DNA from: Desulfovibrio sp. 86
GTDB lineage: Bacteria > Desulfobacterota > Desulfovibrionia > Desulfovibrionales > Desulfovibrionaceae
Direction of reading: 5' to 3'
Length of the DNA: 64,000 nucleotides
Assembly (NCBI RefSeq): GCF_902702915.1
Contig: NZ_LR738849.1
Span: 3,385,001 to 3,449,000 of the forward strand
The position numbers were made by a program, and so were the translations under genes. Every line of letters starts with the position of its first letter. The stretch's first letter is position 1. The notes beneath the pieces were generated by a model. That model saw nothing but the letters and a program-made list of their open reading frames with translations, did no database searches and was not told the DNA's origin. Below, in pieces: positions 47,076 through 55,017 of this stretch.

Positions 47076-47193
47076 ATATTTACGGTGTGGCGTGTAGTGA
47101 AATGGGGCGCTGTTGGATGAGACGCCGTCCCCTCTTATGCGTCAGGAACATATACAGCATCGCAAACCAGAGCATCCCCTGCACTTGTTCTTC

Positions 47194-47233
47194 GTTTCGC
47201 GCGCTGGCGCGCTCAACTGGCTAAAGCCATAAA
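47194..47233. repeat. 40-bp direct repeat, left copy, flanking the IS200/IS605 element
   Basis: The 40 bases from GTTTCGCGCGCTGGCGCGCT to CTAAAGCCATAAA are identical to 47918-47957. The unit contains a GCGCG/CGCGC self-complementary core. Confidence 0.9.
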
Positions 47234-47917
47234 TCAGCACCACCCGCATAGCGGGTGGTTTGCTCTGGCCCTGTAAGGGCCTGTTGCCGGCTGCGCCTAA
47301 AGACGCTGGCTTTCACTGCGTTCAAGCCCAGTGCCATTGTCGCTTTGGCTACCCCTTGAAGGGGTCTTGATACTCGCGCGTACTCAACTTATCTTGCAAA
47401 ATGTCATGCTTCTCCAGCTGCTGGATATATTTTCTGATCGTTGCCTCATTGAGTCCGACTGTGCTGACATAGTATCCTTCGGCCCAAAATTTTCTGTTGC
47501 CGAACTTGTACTTAAGGTTTGCGTATTTATCAAAGATCATCAGTGAGCTTTTGCCTTTCAAATACCCCATAAAACTCGATACGCTGATCTTTGGCGGGAT
47601 ACTCACCAGCATGTGTATATGGTCTGGCATCAAATGCCCTTCTAAAATCTCTACCCCTTTGTACTTACAAAGACTCTGCATGATTTCTTTTATACTATCG
47701 CGCAGTTGTGCGGATATTATTTTCTTCGATACTTAGGTGTAAACACGATATGATACTTGCACAGCCATTTTGTGTGAGCTAAGCTTTGGGCCTTGATTCC
47801 CATAACAAAAACACCCTTCTTTAAAAGTTACGATGGGCTTGAACAACTTCATCGTACAGGAAGGGTGTTTTTGTGTGTATAACACTTTGTCCCCACCCGC
47901 ATAGCGGGTGGTTTTCT
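47234..47917 (-). mobile_element. IS200/IS605-type element with defective tnpA
   Basis: The region between the two 40-bp direct repeats carries a TnpA-type gene and, near each end, the same perfect hairpin CCACCCGC-ATA-GCGGGTGG (47240-47258 and 47893-47911), in keeping with the terminal hairpins that TnpA recognises. No tnpB is present, as in IS200-type elements. An internal inverted repeat AAAACACCCTTCT/AGAAGGGTGTTTT (about 47808-47874) lies in front of tnpA, where IS200 has a regulatory hairpin. Exact ends are uncertain. Confidence 0.8.
47349..47803 (-). pseudogene. IS200-family transposase TnpA, frameshifted
   Basis: The C-terminal 110 codons are open and contain the HUH motif in MPDHIHMLVSIPP and the tyrosine region FWAEGYYVSTVG. 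Upstream the family N-terminus (AHTKWLCKYHIVFTPKYRRK) is present from an ATG at 47803, but in another frame, ending in TAA after RRK. One missing A in the A-run of AGAAAATAATA would explain the break. Unless the run is slipped on by the ribosome, the gene is inactive. Confidence 0.85.
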
Positions 47918-47957
47918 GTTTCGCGCGCTGGCGCGCTCAACTGGCTAAAGCCATAAA
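47918..47957. repeat. 40-bp direct repeat, right copy
   Basis: Identical to 47194-47233. The copies lie outside the terminal hairpins of the IS200-like element. IS200 elements do not normally duplicate their target, so the repeat may predate the insertion or be part of a composite repeat. Confidence 0.9.
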
Positions 47958-47984
47958 TAAAAAGGGCCGGGTTTTCCCGGCCCT
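47956..47984 (-). terminator. Minus-strand terminator
   Basis: Arms AGGGCCGGG and CCCGGCCCT with loop AAAA, followed on the minus strand by TTTTTATTTA. It ends a minus-strand transcript coming from the 48000-48200 region, which holds only a very short ORF. Confidence 0.8.
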
Positions 47985-48094
47985 GTACGTTAATGTTCCC
48001 ACTACTGTGGTGTATGACCATAGCTAAAAATAGCCTAGGCGTAAAGAGCTTCTCATCGGCATTGTTCGCCAAGCTTCATGCGCTATAAGCCAAA

Positions 48095-48139
48095 CTAGCA
48101 GGGTGGACTTTCCTCATCTTGGGAGATGTTCTTGCACAT
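48095..48139 (-). CDS. Possible 14-residue peptide gene
   Basis: A strong Shine-Dalgarno AAGGAGG (48148-48154) lies 8 bases before an ATG that opens MCKNISQDEESPPC, ended by TAG. The peptide has Cys at position 2 and at the end and four acidic residues. A strong terminator follows about 110 bp downstream. It could be a micropeptide, a leader peptide or the residue of a longer gene; nothing further is recognisable. Confidence 0.35.
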   Translation of the reverse strand: MCKNISQDEESPPC

Positions 48140-48657
48140 AGCTGAATCCTCCTTGTGATGTATGAGGATGCTCTAGAGCTTGATTAATTCATGCAGAAAA
48201 TCCCCATAAAATGCAAGTAAAATATATTTAATAGTTATAGCTAATTAAAGAAAACATGCTGTTTTCACACATAAAAAAATGCCATAACCCCGATGCCCCG
48301 ATTCGGCAATGGATCATGCCGAGGTTGTTGCCCGCAATGGCATGTCTGAAGGATTGGGGCGTCCGATCCTGATCGCGGCGGCATGCAACACCACGGCAAT
48401 AAGCTGGAAGATAAGGATTCTCCCATCAGAGCATTTTGCTTTTGAAATACTTCCTGTTTCAACGCATCATTCTGTCGAAAAACGTGGTTTTCGCCAGAAT
48501 CCACGCCACTTCGTGGCGGTTGCCGCGCTCGCGTCAGCAGAGCAATTTCAAAGTGAAATTGCTCTAAAGCCGCCTGATTTATGGGAGGCAGTGCAGATAT
48601 GAGCTGTCAAGATACAGAGTGACACAAAGAGAAACAGAAAAAGCCTTTAAACTAACT
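48140..48657. other. Intergenic region with palindrome, no supported gene
   Basis: Apart from the upstream AAGGAGG and the palindrome at 48539-48565, the stretch holds a hairpin CCACGCCACTTCGTGGCGG (about 48501-48519). A 97-codon plus-strand frame (48309-48602) crosses these repeats and lacks a ribosome binding site, so it is not called. Confidence 0.5.
48539..48565. repeat. Perfect palindrome AGAGCAATTTCA / TGAAATTGCTCT
   Basis: Arms of 12 bases flank AAG. The element is closely related to 46593-46619. A partial version (AGAGCATTTTGCTTTTGAAAT) lies at about 48428-48448. Confidence 0.75.
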
Positions 48658-48700
48658 AAAACAAAAGGCTCACGAGCCTTTGTGAGACATCGTGAGCCTT
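48658..48700 (-). terminator. ssrA terminator
   Basis: On the minus strand AAGGCTCACGA and TCGTGAGCCTT form an 11-bp stem followed by TTGTTTTAG. It begins 15 bp after the mature 3' CCA of the tmRNA. Confidence 0.88.
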
Positions 48701-48715
48701 GCTGAAATTGTTTGA

Positions 48716-49093
48716 TGGTGGAGGCGGGGGGAATCGAACCCCCGTCCGAGAACATTCCACTCGAAGCATCTACAGGTTTAGTTCAGGAATAGATTTCACC
48801 ACGTTGTTGGCCCCTGAACAGGCGCAACACAGCAATCTCGCCGGTAACCTCCTCGCGGAAAACCCCGGTGAGCTCCGGTCTCCGCCAGCCTGATAAGTGT
48901 CGCCATCCAGGGTTATCAGGCATAGCCCTGGACGACGTGACCGTTAAACGGTCTTTGCCTCGCTGTTATTAGGCAGCGTAAGCGTAGTCGTAATCGTTGT
49001 TGGCAATTACTTTTGTGCCGCTTTTTACGAGGCCAGCGGCGCCTCGACCTGCCGCTAAGGCTTCTACGTCCCCGTCGAAACCAGTGCGCCCCC
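48716..49093 (-). ncRNA. ssrA: tmRNA
   Basis: The 378-nt gene has a tRNA-like domain made from both ends: 5' GGGGGCG pairs with 3' CGCCTCC before ACCA, and the T-arm GGGGGTTCGATTCCCCC is visible near the 3' end. The tag frame encodes ANNDYDYAYAA followed by two TAA stops (48966-49004). It rescues ribosomes stalled on broken mRNAs and tags the product for proteolysis. The tag ends YAYAA rather than the enterobacterial LAA form. Confidence 0.97.
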
Positions 49094-49110
49094 AAATATG
49101 GTGGAAGAGA

Positions 49111-49139
49111 AATATAAGACTGTTATGCCCAATTGGCAA
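49111..49139 (-). promoter_or_regulatory. ssrA promoter
   Basis: On the minus strand TTGCCA (49139-49134) and TATATT (49116-49111) are exactly 17 bp apart, upstream of the processed 5' end. It lies directly after the stop of the upstream gene. Confidence 0.75.
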
Positions 49140-49141
49140 GC

Positions 49142-49675
49142 TCAACGGATATAGAAATGTGAGAGCGGCCCTTTGAGGCACATATGGTATCGGCTGAACA
49201 GGGGGTCTTCCAGCGTTTCGCCCTGAGCTGCAAGCGCTTGCTGAGCCTGTGAAGCCACGGTGAGACCGTGGGAAAGCAGGGCCGCTTGAGCCATTTGCTG
49301 AAAGAGCCGCTGCAGACTGGGTTGTTGCGCGATAATGCGACACAAGCCTTCCGCGTCGGCATCACTGCCTTCCACGACAAGTTTTCCCGCAGGAGACAGG
49401 TACAGCAGCAGCCGGCTTTCAAGCTTCAGGCCAACTTGTTCGACCTGATTGCGGATCTGCGCCATAAACGCTTCTTGCATGATTTCAAGCCGGGCTTCCA
49501 GGGCCTCGACAAGGCTGTCTCCAGAGCGCTCAAGCTCACGCAGGATTTGCAGGGTTGCTTCATCCAGGGCCGTCAGGGGGGAGCCTTCATACATCCAACG
49601 GTGCTGATTGGATGAAACGTTGCCGGACTGCACGTGGAGCATGCTGTTTATCTGGTTTTGGCTTTCAGGTGTCAC
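49142..49675 (-). CDS. Hypothetical protein (177 residues)
   Basis: The product is not recognised. It is mostly helical with a long central segment rich in Glu, Gln and Leu (about 40-90, ALDEATLQILRELERSGDSL onward), suggesting a coiled coil, and a C-terminal half with QPSLQRLFQQMAQAALL. No signal peptide or membrane segment is seen. Codon use and frame length support a real gene. It ends 3 bp before the ssrA -35 box, so the tmRNA promoter abuts its stop codon. It is 300 bp downstream of recN on the same strand. Confidence 0.7.
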   Translation of the reverse strand: MTPESQNQINSMLHVQSGNVSSNQHRWMYEGSPLTALDEATLQILRELERSGDSLVEALEARLEIMQEAFMAQIRNQVEQVGLKLESRLLLYLSPAGKLVVEGSDADAEGLCRIIAQQPSLQRLFQQMAQAALLSHGLTVASQAQQALAAQGETLEDPLFSRYHMCLKGPLSHFYIR

Positions 49676-49974
49676 AGGCTACCCCGCATATGCTTATGGT
49701 CATTTTTTCCGTGTAAAGTCACAGTGCCAGATATAAAGCAAGATGGGTGCCATACCGGTCAGAAATACGCAGCGTCAGAAAATATTCTAGAAAATATTAA
49801 GAATATGTTGAAAGTACGAACTGTCGTTGAAGGTATCATTAATGAAAAAGAGAGGAGGGGGCAGAGCAGAGCGCCAAAAAATGAGCGCTTTGGGGTTGCA
49901 AAGAACAACGGCAAAATCTTCCGACAGCGTTCAGCCTTTGCGGAATCCGGGCGAATAGGGGATATTGATGCCGG
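49676..49974. other. Intergenic gap between recN and the hypothetical gene
   Basis: About 300 bp, fairly AT-rich, without a supported frame or clear hairpin. It probably holds the promoter of the minus-strand hypothetical gene. Confidence 0.45.
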
Positions 49975-51573
49975 TTATTGCGCCTCAAGGCTGCGGGCCA
50001 TTGCCTCGCCCTGTGCGCCTCCACCGGCCATGCGGGCCAGTTCCTCATGGCGAGCCGCCTTGTCCAGTGGCAGGCAGAGCGTGAAGGTGGCGTTGTCCCG
50101 TATGGTTTTGCTGATCTGAAAATGCTTGCGTGCCCTGGCCGCAAGCTGCGGCCAATGCGTTATAAGAAGCATCTGGCGACTGCTTGCCAGCGCGTACAGT
50201 TTTTCAGCCAGCTTGTTGAGAGTGAGCCCGCCGACTCCGGCGTCAACTTCGTCAAAAATAAAAATGGCGCTTTCTTCATCTTGCCGTACGCTGGCCAGGG
50301 CCAGTAAAAAACGCGAAAGTTCGCCGCCCGAAGCTATTTTATCCAGAGGTTGCGGGGGTTGGCCAGGGTTGGGGGCCCACAGGATGCGCCCGCGCTCATC
50401 CCTGATGCCTGGCCAGATTTCATGCTGTTCGAAATGGGGAATGACGCGCACCTGTTCTGAAAAGCCCAGTTGCCGCAGTTCCTCTTCAAGCGCGCTTGCC
50501 ATGTGGGTTGCCGCGCTGCGGCGCAGGGGAAGGATTTGCGCAATTATGCCGGAAAGCTGCTCTGCCAGCGCTTCTTCTTCCCTGCCAAGACGGGCAAGAT
50601 CAAGAGCGCATATATCGAGAAACGACAGGTTTTCAACGATTTCTTCACGCAGGGACAGTATCTGCGGCAAAGTGCGGTGCAGCTTGCGCTTGAGTTGAGC
50701 CAGAGCAAAAAGGCGCTCTTCAAGCTGATCCATATCAGGCAGGTCTTCCATGGGAGAGGGACGGCGCAGGCGGCCGCCCAGGTGAAACAACTGCTGACGG
50801 AGCGCGGTAACGGCGTCCGCATCGCTTTGCAGGCTGTCGTCATCCCTGGCCATGCGTGTGAGCACTTTTTCAAAATGGCTGAGCATGTCCAACAGGCCCT
50901 CAGCGTCTTCTCCGTGCAAAAGAGCCAGAGCCTGCTCATAATTTTCGCGCACATGCTCAAGAGAGCGGGCCTTGGCCCGGGTTTCTTCCAGCCGTTCCTC
51001 TTCATTTTCCTCTGGAGCTACCTTGTCTATTTCCTGCTGTTGCATTTCAAGCAGTTCGCGCTTTTCAGCCAGCCCGGCCTGACGCTCCAGCAGCGCCTTG
51101 CGTTGGGCCGATGTTTCATTCAGGCGGGCGAGCAGAGCGTCCCGTTCACGCAAGAGCTCCGGTTTGGCAAGGCCACTTTCAAGAAGGCGCGCCTGAAACG
51201 CAGGTTGTAAAAGTTTTTGCTGCGCGTGCTGACTTGTATGCGCCACAAGACGGGGGCGTAAATCACGCAGGCTGTCCTGCGAACGCAGTTCGTCATTGAT
51301 GTACAGGCGGCTGCGGCCGCTTTCCGCCAGAATCTCGCGCCGCAGGACCATGTCTTCGCCATCAAGAGTAAAAAGGGCCTCAACCTGGGCGCGTTCTGTT
51401 CCTGCGCGCACCATATCCGCAGAAAGTCTGTCTCCAAGCAAAAAACCAAGGGCTTTAAGAATAAAGCTCTTGCCGGCTCCGGTTTCACCGGTAAGCACGT
51501 TCATGCCCGGTTCGAACTCCAGCTGCATATCTTCGATGAGGGCGAGATTGCGGATGCGCAGGTATTCCAGCAT
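49975..51573 (-). CDS. recN: DNA repair protein RecN
   Basis: The 532-residue SMC-like ATPase has an N-terminal half with LRIRNLALIEDMQLEFEPG and Walker A GETGAGKS, a long coiled-coil centre (about 150-370), and a C-terminal half with the signature SGGELSRFLLALA and Walker B IFIFDEVDAGVGG. RecN acts early in double-strand-break repair, holding DNA ends together. The start at 51573 coincides with the family N-terminus (MLEYLRIRNLAL). It is somewhat shorter than the E. coli protein (553). Confidence 0.94.
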   Translation of the reverse strand: MLEYLRIRNLALIEDMQLEFEPGMNVLTGETGAGKSFILKALGFLLGDRLSADMVRAGTERAQVEALFTLDGEDMVLRREILAESGRSRLYINDELRSQDSLRDLRPRLVAHTSQHAQQKLLQPAFQARLLESGLAKPELLRERDALLARLNETSAQRKALLERQAGLAEKRELLEMQQQEIDKVAPEENEEERLEETRAKARSLEHVRENYEQALALLHGEDAEGLLDMLSHFEKVLTRMARDDDSLQSDADAVTALRQQLFHLGGRLRRPSPMEDLPDMDQLEERLFALAQLKRKLHRTLPQILSLREEIVENLSFLDICALDLARLGREEEALAEQLSGIIAQILPLRRSAATHMASALEEELRQLGFSEQVRVIPHFEQHEIWPGIRDERGRILWAPNPGQPPQPLDKIASGGELSRFLLALASVRQDEESAIFIFDEVDAGVGGLTLNKLAEKLYALASSRQMLLITHWPQLAARARKHFQISKTIRDNATFTLCLPLDKAARHEELARMAGGGAQGEAMARSLEAQ

Positions 51574-51639
51574 ATTATTTACGCCATCAATTATTTAAAG
51601 TTAATCTTTAACTTGAAGTTTCTGGTCTTGCGCAGTGTA

Positions 51640-52476
51640 TCAGCGCCGTAGCCGGGGGTCAAAAATATCTCTCAGGCTTTCACCAAGCAGGTTGTAGCCA
51701 AGCACGGTTATGAGGATGGCCAGACCGGGATAGACCGACAGCCATGAGGCATTTTCGATCACGGCTTTTCCTTCCATGAGCATATTCCCCCAGCTTGCGG
51801 TGGGAGGCTGGACGCCAAGCCCGAGAAAACTCAGGCTCGATTCCACCAGAATGGCCCCGGCAACGCCCAACGTGGCCGTAATAAGCACAGGAGCCAAGGC
51901 GTTGGGCAAAATGTGGCGGATAAGAATCTTGCCCGTTGGCGTGCCTGCAAGGCGTGCAGCGTCAACAAATTCGCGCTCGCGCAAGCTGAGGGTCTCAGCA
52001 CGCACAAGGCGCGTCACGCCCATCCACGAGGTGAGCCCGATGACAATCATTATATTGGTAAGGTCCGGCTCCAGAAAAGCAATGACCGCCAGGATAAGAA
52101 AAAATGAAGGAAAACATAGCATCACGTCGACAGCGCGCATGATGACTTCATCCACCCATCGCCTGAAATAGCCGCTGATGAGCCCCAACGTGGTGCCAAT
52201 GCTGATGGATATGCCCACAGCCACAAAGCCGACCCAAAGCGATATGCGTCCGCCATACAGCAGGCGGGAAAAGACGTCGCGCCCCAATCTGTCGGTTCCA
52301 AGCCAGAAAAGCGAGGAGGGCGGCTCCAGGATATGGTCGAGGTGCAGCGTGTCCGGATGGTAGGGGGCAATGACCGGGGCAAGCAGGGCCGCCAGAGACA
52401 TGCCCAAAACGATAAAAAGGCCGAGCAGCAGCATAATATGGCGGCCAAGCAGTTTTTTGAGAGCTTTGGGCAACAT
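51640..52476 (-). CDS. Dipeptide/oligopeptide ABC transporter permease, DppC/OppC type
   Basis: The 278-residue inner-membrane permease has an N-terminal helix, the DppC motif HLDHILEPPSSLFWLGTDRL and LGRDVFSRLLYGGRISL, and five further helices. The EAA coupling loop is EFVDAARLAGTPTGKILIRHILPNA. It pairs with the DppB-like protein encoded just upstream; the start and stop overlap (ATGA). No ATPase or binding-protein gene is adjacent, so these would be supplied elsewhere. Substrate probably a di- or oligopeptide or nickel; not determinable here. Confidence 0.92.
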   Translation of the reverse strand: MLPKALKKLLGRHIMLLLGLFIVLGMSLAALLAPVIAPYHPDTLHLDHILEPPSSLFWLGTDRLGRDVFSRLLYGGRISLWVGFVAVGISISIGTTLGLISGYFRRWVDEVIMRAVDVMLCFPSFFLILAVIAFLEPDLTNIMIVIGLTSWMGVTRLVRAETLSLREREFVDAARLAGTPTGKILIRHILPNALAPVLITATLGVAGAILVESSLSFLGLGVQPPTASWGNMLMEGKAVIENASWLSVYPGLAILITVLGYNLLGESLRDIFDPRLRR

Positions 52477-53507
52477 CAGGCATCGTCCTTTGCGTCTCTG
52501 ATGCGCGGGTCAGCCAGGCCGTAGCACACATCGGCAAGCAGGTTGCCAAACAGGGTAAGTACCGCGCCCAGAACAAGGTTGCCCATTATCATTGTATAGT
52601 CGCGGGCCATGACGGCGGCGTAAAAAAGCTGGCCAAGGCCTGGCAGGGCAAAAATCGATTCAATGATGACGCTGCCGCCAATGAGGCCGGGAACGGAAAG
52701 CCCAAGGAGCGTGATGACGGGCAGCAGGGCGTTGCGCAATGCGTGACGCCTGATAATGGTTGTTTCGCTCAACCCTTTTGCTCTGGCCGTGAGAATATAA
52801 TCCTGACGCAGCACTTCAAGCATGCAGGCGCGCATGTAGCGCGACATGCTGGCAAGGCCGCCAACAGTATACACGAGGATGGGCAAGGCCAGGTGTTTGG
52901 CCAGATCGCAAAATTTCCCCCATAGCGTCAGCTGCTCATAGTTCATGGATGTCAGGCCGGATATGGGCAGCCACTGCAACTCGATGCCGAAAAACATCAT
53001 GAGCAGCAGGGCCAGCCAAAAAGACGGCATGGCAAAACCTAAAAAGACCAGAACAGTGACAGAGCGGTCAAAGAGCGAGTTCTGGCGGCACGCCGAGGCT
53101 ATGCCGACGGGAATGGCAATAAGCAGGGTAAGAAGCATTGCCGTAACGTTCATGCCCACGGTAAGGGGCAGGCGTTCCATAATCTTTGTCAGCACCGGGC
53201 GGGAATCCGCCGACATGGAGTTGCCGAAATCAAAATGCAGCAGGCGCAACAGCCAGTCCCAGTATTGCACATAGATGGGGCGGTCAAGGCCGTACAGAAC
53301 TTCAAGCCTTTGCCGGGCGGCTTCACCAGCCAAGGGGTTCAGGGTGGTTTCCATATCCGTGGGCGAACCCGGAGCCAGGTGTATGACCCAGAAGCTGATG
53401 AGCGTAATGCCCCAGAGCACCAGAAGCATCCAGAACGTTTTACGCAGGATGCCAGCTGCTATGTCGGCCAGTCTGGCGCGGCGGTTATGTGAGGGCAGGG
53501 GAGGCAT
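52476..53507 (-). CDS. Dipeptide/oligopeptide ABC transporter permease, DppB/OppB type
   Basis: The 343-residue permease starts with a cytoplasmic segment and first helix, followed by the family motif [19 protein letters not shown] and [15 protein letters not shown], then five helices. The EAA loop is [25 protein letters not shown]. It forms the channel with the DppC-like partner, whose gene overlaps its stop by one base. It is 10 bp downstream of a minus-strand gene of unknown function. Confidence 0.92.
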   Translation of the reverse strand: MPPLPSHNRRARLADIAAGILRKTFWMLLVLWGITLISFWVIHLAPGSPTDMETTLNPLAGEAARQRLEVLYGLDRPIYVQYWDWLLRLLHFDFGNSMSADSRPVLTKIMERLPLTVGMNVTAMLLTLLIAIPVGIASACRQNSLFDRSVTVLVFLGFAMPSFWLALLLMMFFGIELQWLPISGLTSMNYEQLTLWGKFCDLAKHLALPILVYTVGGLASMSRYMRACMLEVLRQDYILTARAKGLSETTIIRRHALRNALLPVITLLGLSVPGLIGGSVIIESIFALPGLGQLFYAAVMARDYTMIMGNLVLGAVLTLFGNLLADVCYGLADPRIRDAKDDA

Positions 53508-53517
53508 GGGCGGCTCA

Positions 53518-54045
53518 CTATTCGGTACGGGTCATCCACTGGCGCATGTCTTCCACTTCTTTCTGCCATTGAGAGGAAAGCCGCAGCCCAAGAAAGCGGG
53601 CGTACAGGGCGTCGAGAAGGTTGGTGCATACTTCCATAAGGTAAAACTTTTCAAGCAGCAGGGCATCAGGATCGTCATCACTGTCGCCCTTGTCGAGCTT
53701 GGGGGTTTTCAGGCTGTTAAGGCAAAAGTCTTCTGCTTTAAGTGATACCTGAAATGCCAGCTCTTCTTTTTCAAGGCGAATCAGCGCACGACTGACTTTT
53801 TTGCCGGTGCCAAGGCCAAAGCGCGCCTCGCGCAGGGGAGAGAGCGAACCGGAAACCGAGGCGGTCTCGCGGGCATCGCCTTCTCCACCCTGGACCACAA
53901 TTCTCTGTTCCATCGAGACGGAAAAGGGGGCTCCTTCCTTGTCAGTAAACGCGCCGGGAGCCGTATCGCTCTGATACCAGAGCCATGTCAGAAATTCTTG
54001 ACCAAGAACAATGTCGGTGGATTCTCCAAGATAGGGCATACTCAT
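53518..54045 (-). CDS. Hypothetical protein next to the RdgC-like gene
   Basis: The 175-residue protein is not recognised with certainty. It has a compact beta-rich N-terminal half and a helical C-terminal half around [28 protein letters not shown]. There is no signal peptide. It starts 12 bp after the stop of the RdgC-like gene and 10 bp before the permease pair, so it is probably in the same operon. Together the two products approach the length of a longer RdgC-type protein, and it may be the partner of the shorter RdgC half; that is inference. Confidence 0.7.
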   Translation of the reverse strand: MSMPYLGESTDIVLGQEFLTWLWYQSDTAPGAFTDKEGAPFSVSMEQRIVVQGGEGDARETASVSGSLSPLREARFGLGTGKKVSRALIRLEKEELAFQVSLKAEDFCLNSLKTPKLDKGDSDDDPDALLLEKFYLMEVCTNLLDALYARFLGLRLSSQWQKEVEDMRQWMTRTE

Positions 54046-54057
54046 GTACTGGCTCCG

Positions 54058-54681
54058 CTAAGACAGGGGGGCAAATTGTGTGGCTTCAAGCTGATCGAGA
54101 CGCGCAAGGCCGTCCTCATCAAGCATGGAATCCGCCAGATTGTAGGGCGTCAACTGTTCAAGCTTCAGATCAAAGGTTTTAAGAAATTCCTCAATAAAAA
54201 GATCAATCATCTTGCTTTGAGTTGAAGCAAACCAGACTTCATTTCTGTCGATGGACCAAAGCACGTTGAACTCACTGGGGATGGGCAAAAAGCGCATCCG
54301 CAGCCGGAGCATAACCTGTTCCTTGAGCTCTTTTTTACGTTCACGCGAAACGAAGGTCTTTCCCTGTTCGTGCATGCGGTTTTTTTCGTCGCGCAGGGCC
54401 ACAGCCAGATGCTTTTTGACAACGCCCGCAGGGATGCGCCGCATATCAAGGCGCAAGGAAAAAACGATATATGCGCCTTTTTGCGGCGGTGCCGTAGCCC
54501 ATTCGGTATCCAGCATGTCTTCATAGCAGACCCATCCCTGGGCCTGCATTTCAGGAATATCGTCAATATCCCGAAAGGCGAATTGCTTCAGCTTGTCGGG
54601 AATCTGTGCCCATAGTTCGTTGGGGATCGGATCAAGTATGCGAAAGCGGGTAAAGCTGCACGCACTGTTGGCAAAGCCCAT
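54058..54681 (-). CDS. RdgC-like recombination-associated protein, short form
   Basis: The 207-residue protein resembles the N-terminal and central portion of RdgC: an N-terminal SCSFTRFRILDPIPNELW strand-helix, IDDIPEMQAQGWVCYEDML, then a Lys/Arg-rich helix pair with KKELKEQVMLRLRMRFLP. RdgC forms a ring around duplex DNA and limits RecA loading in proteobacteria, where it is about 300 residues. Here it is shorter by about one third, and a second small gene follows. The assignment rests on pattern resemblance only. Confidence 0.5.
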   Translation of the reverse strand: MGFANSACSFTRFRILDPIPNELWAQIPDKLKQFAFRDIDDIPEMQAQGWVCYEDMLDTEWATAPPQKGAYIVFSLRLDMRRIPAGVVKKHLAVALRDEKNRMHEQGKTFVSRERKKELKEQVMLRLRMRFLPIPSEFNVLWSIDRNEVWFASTQSKMIDLFIEEFLKTFDLKLEQLTPYNLADSMLDEDGLARLDQLEATQFAPLS

Positions 54682-55017
54682 GAAAACTCCTTGATTGGAA
54701 ACATCGCCGAATATTGGTTGGCGCTGGTTTGTGTTGTACGTCAGAGCCGCCTTGTGAGCAAGCCTGCCATATGCGGGTCAAAAGCGCCGCCTTCAGCAGC
54801 GGCGTGGCTAGGTGGCGGCTTTGGCAGTGCGGTCTGAGGCCGGAAACGGCGGCGATCCGGGGGAGAAATCACCCTCGCGCCTGGGTTTATCAATGTCCCA
54901 TAATGATAATTATGTAAACTTTTGTATAAAAATACTCTATCGAATGCGGATCTGCCCTTGACCTCTCACCCCTCTCCTTGCACCATGCGTTACAGCATTT
55001 ACTGCAAGGAGAAGACG
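54682..55017. other. Divergent intergenic region
   Basis: The region separates the minus-strand RdgC-like gene from the plus-strand pseudouridine synthase. It includes a GC-rich hairpin (GCGCCGCC/GGCGGC, about 54783-54822). It must hold divergent promoters, but none is obvious. Confidence 0.45.

Noticed and set aside
46593-48565. A CRISPR array among the clustered repeats
   Set aside because: The repeats are palindromes and long dispersed units at irregular spacing; there is no series of equal repeats with unique spacers and no cas gene.
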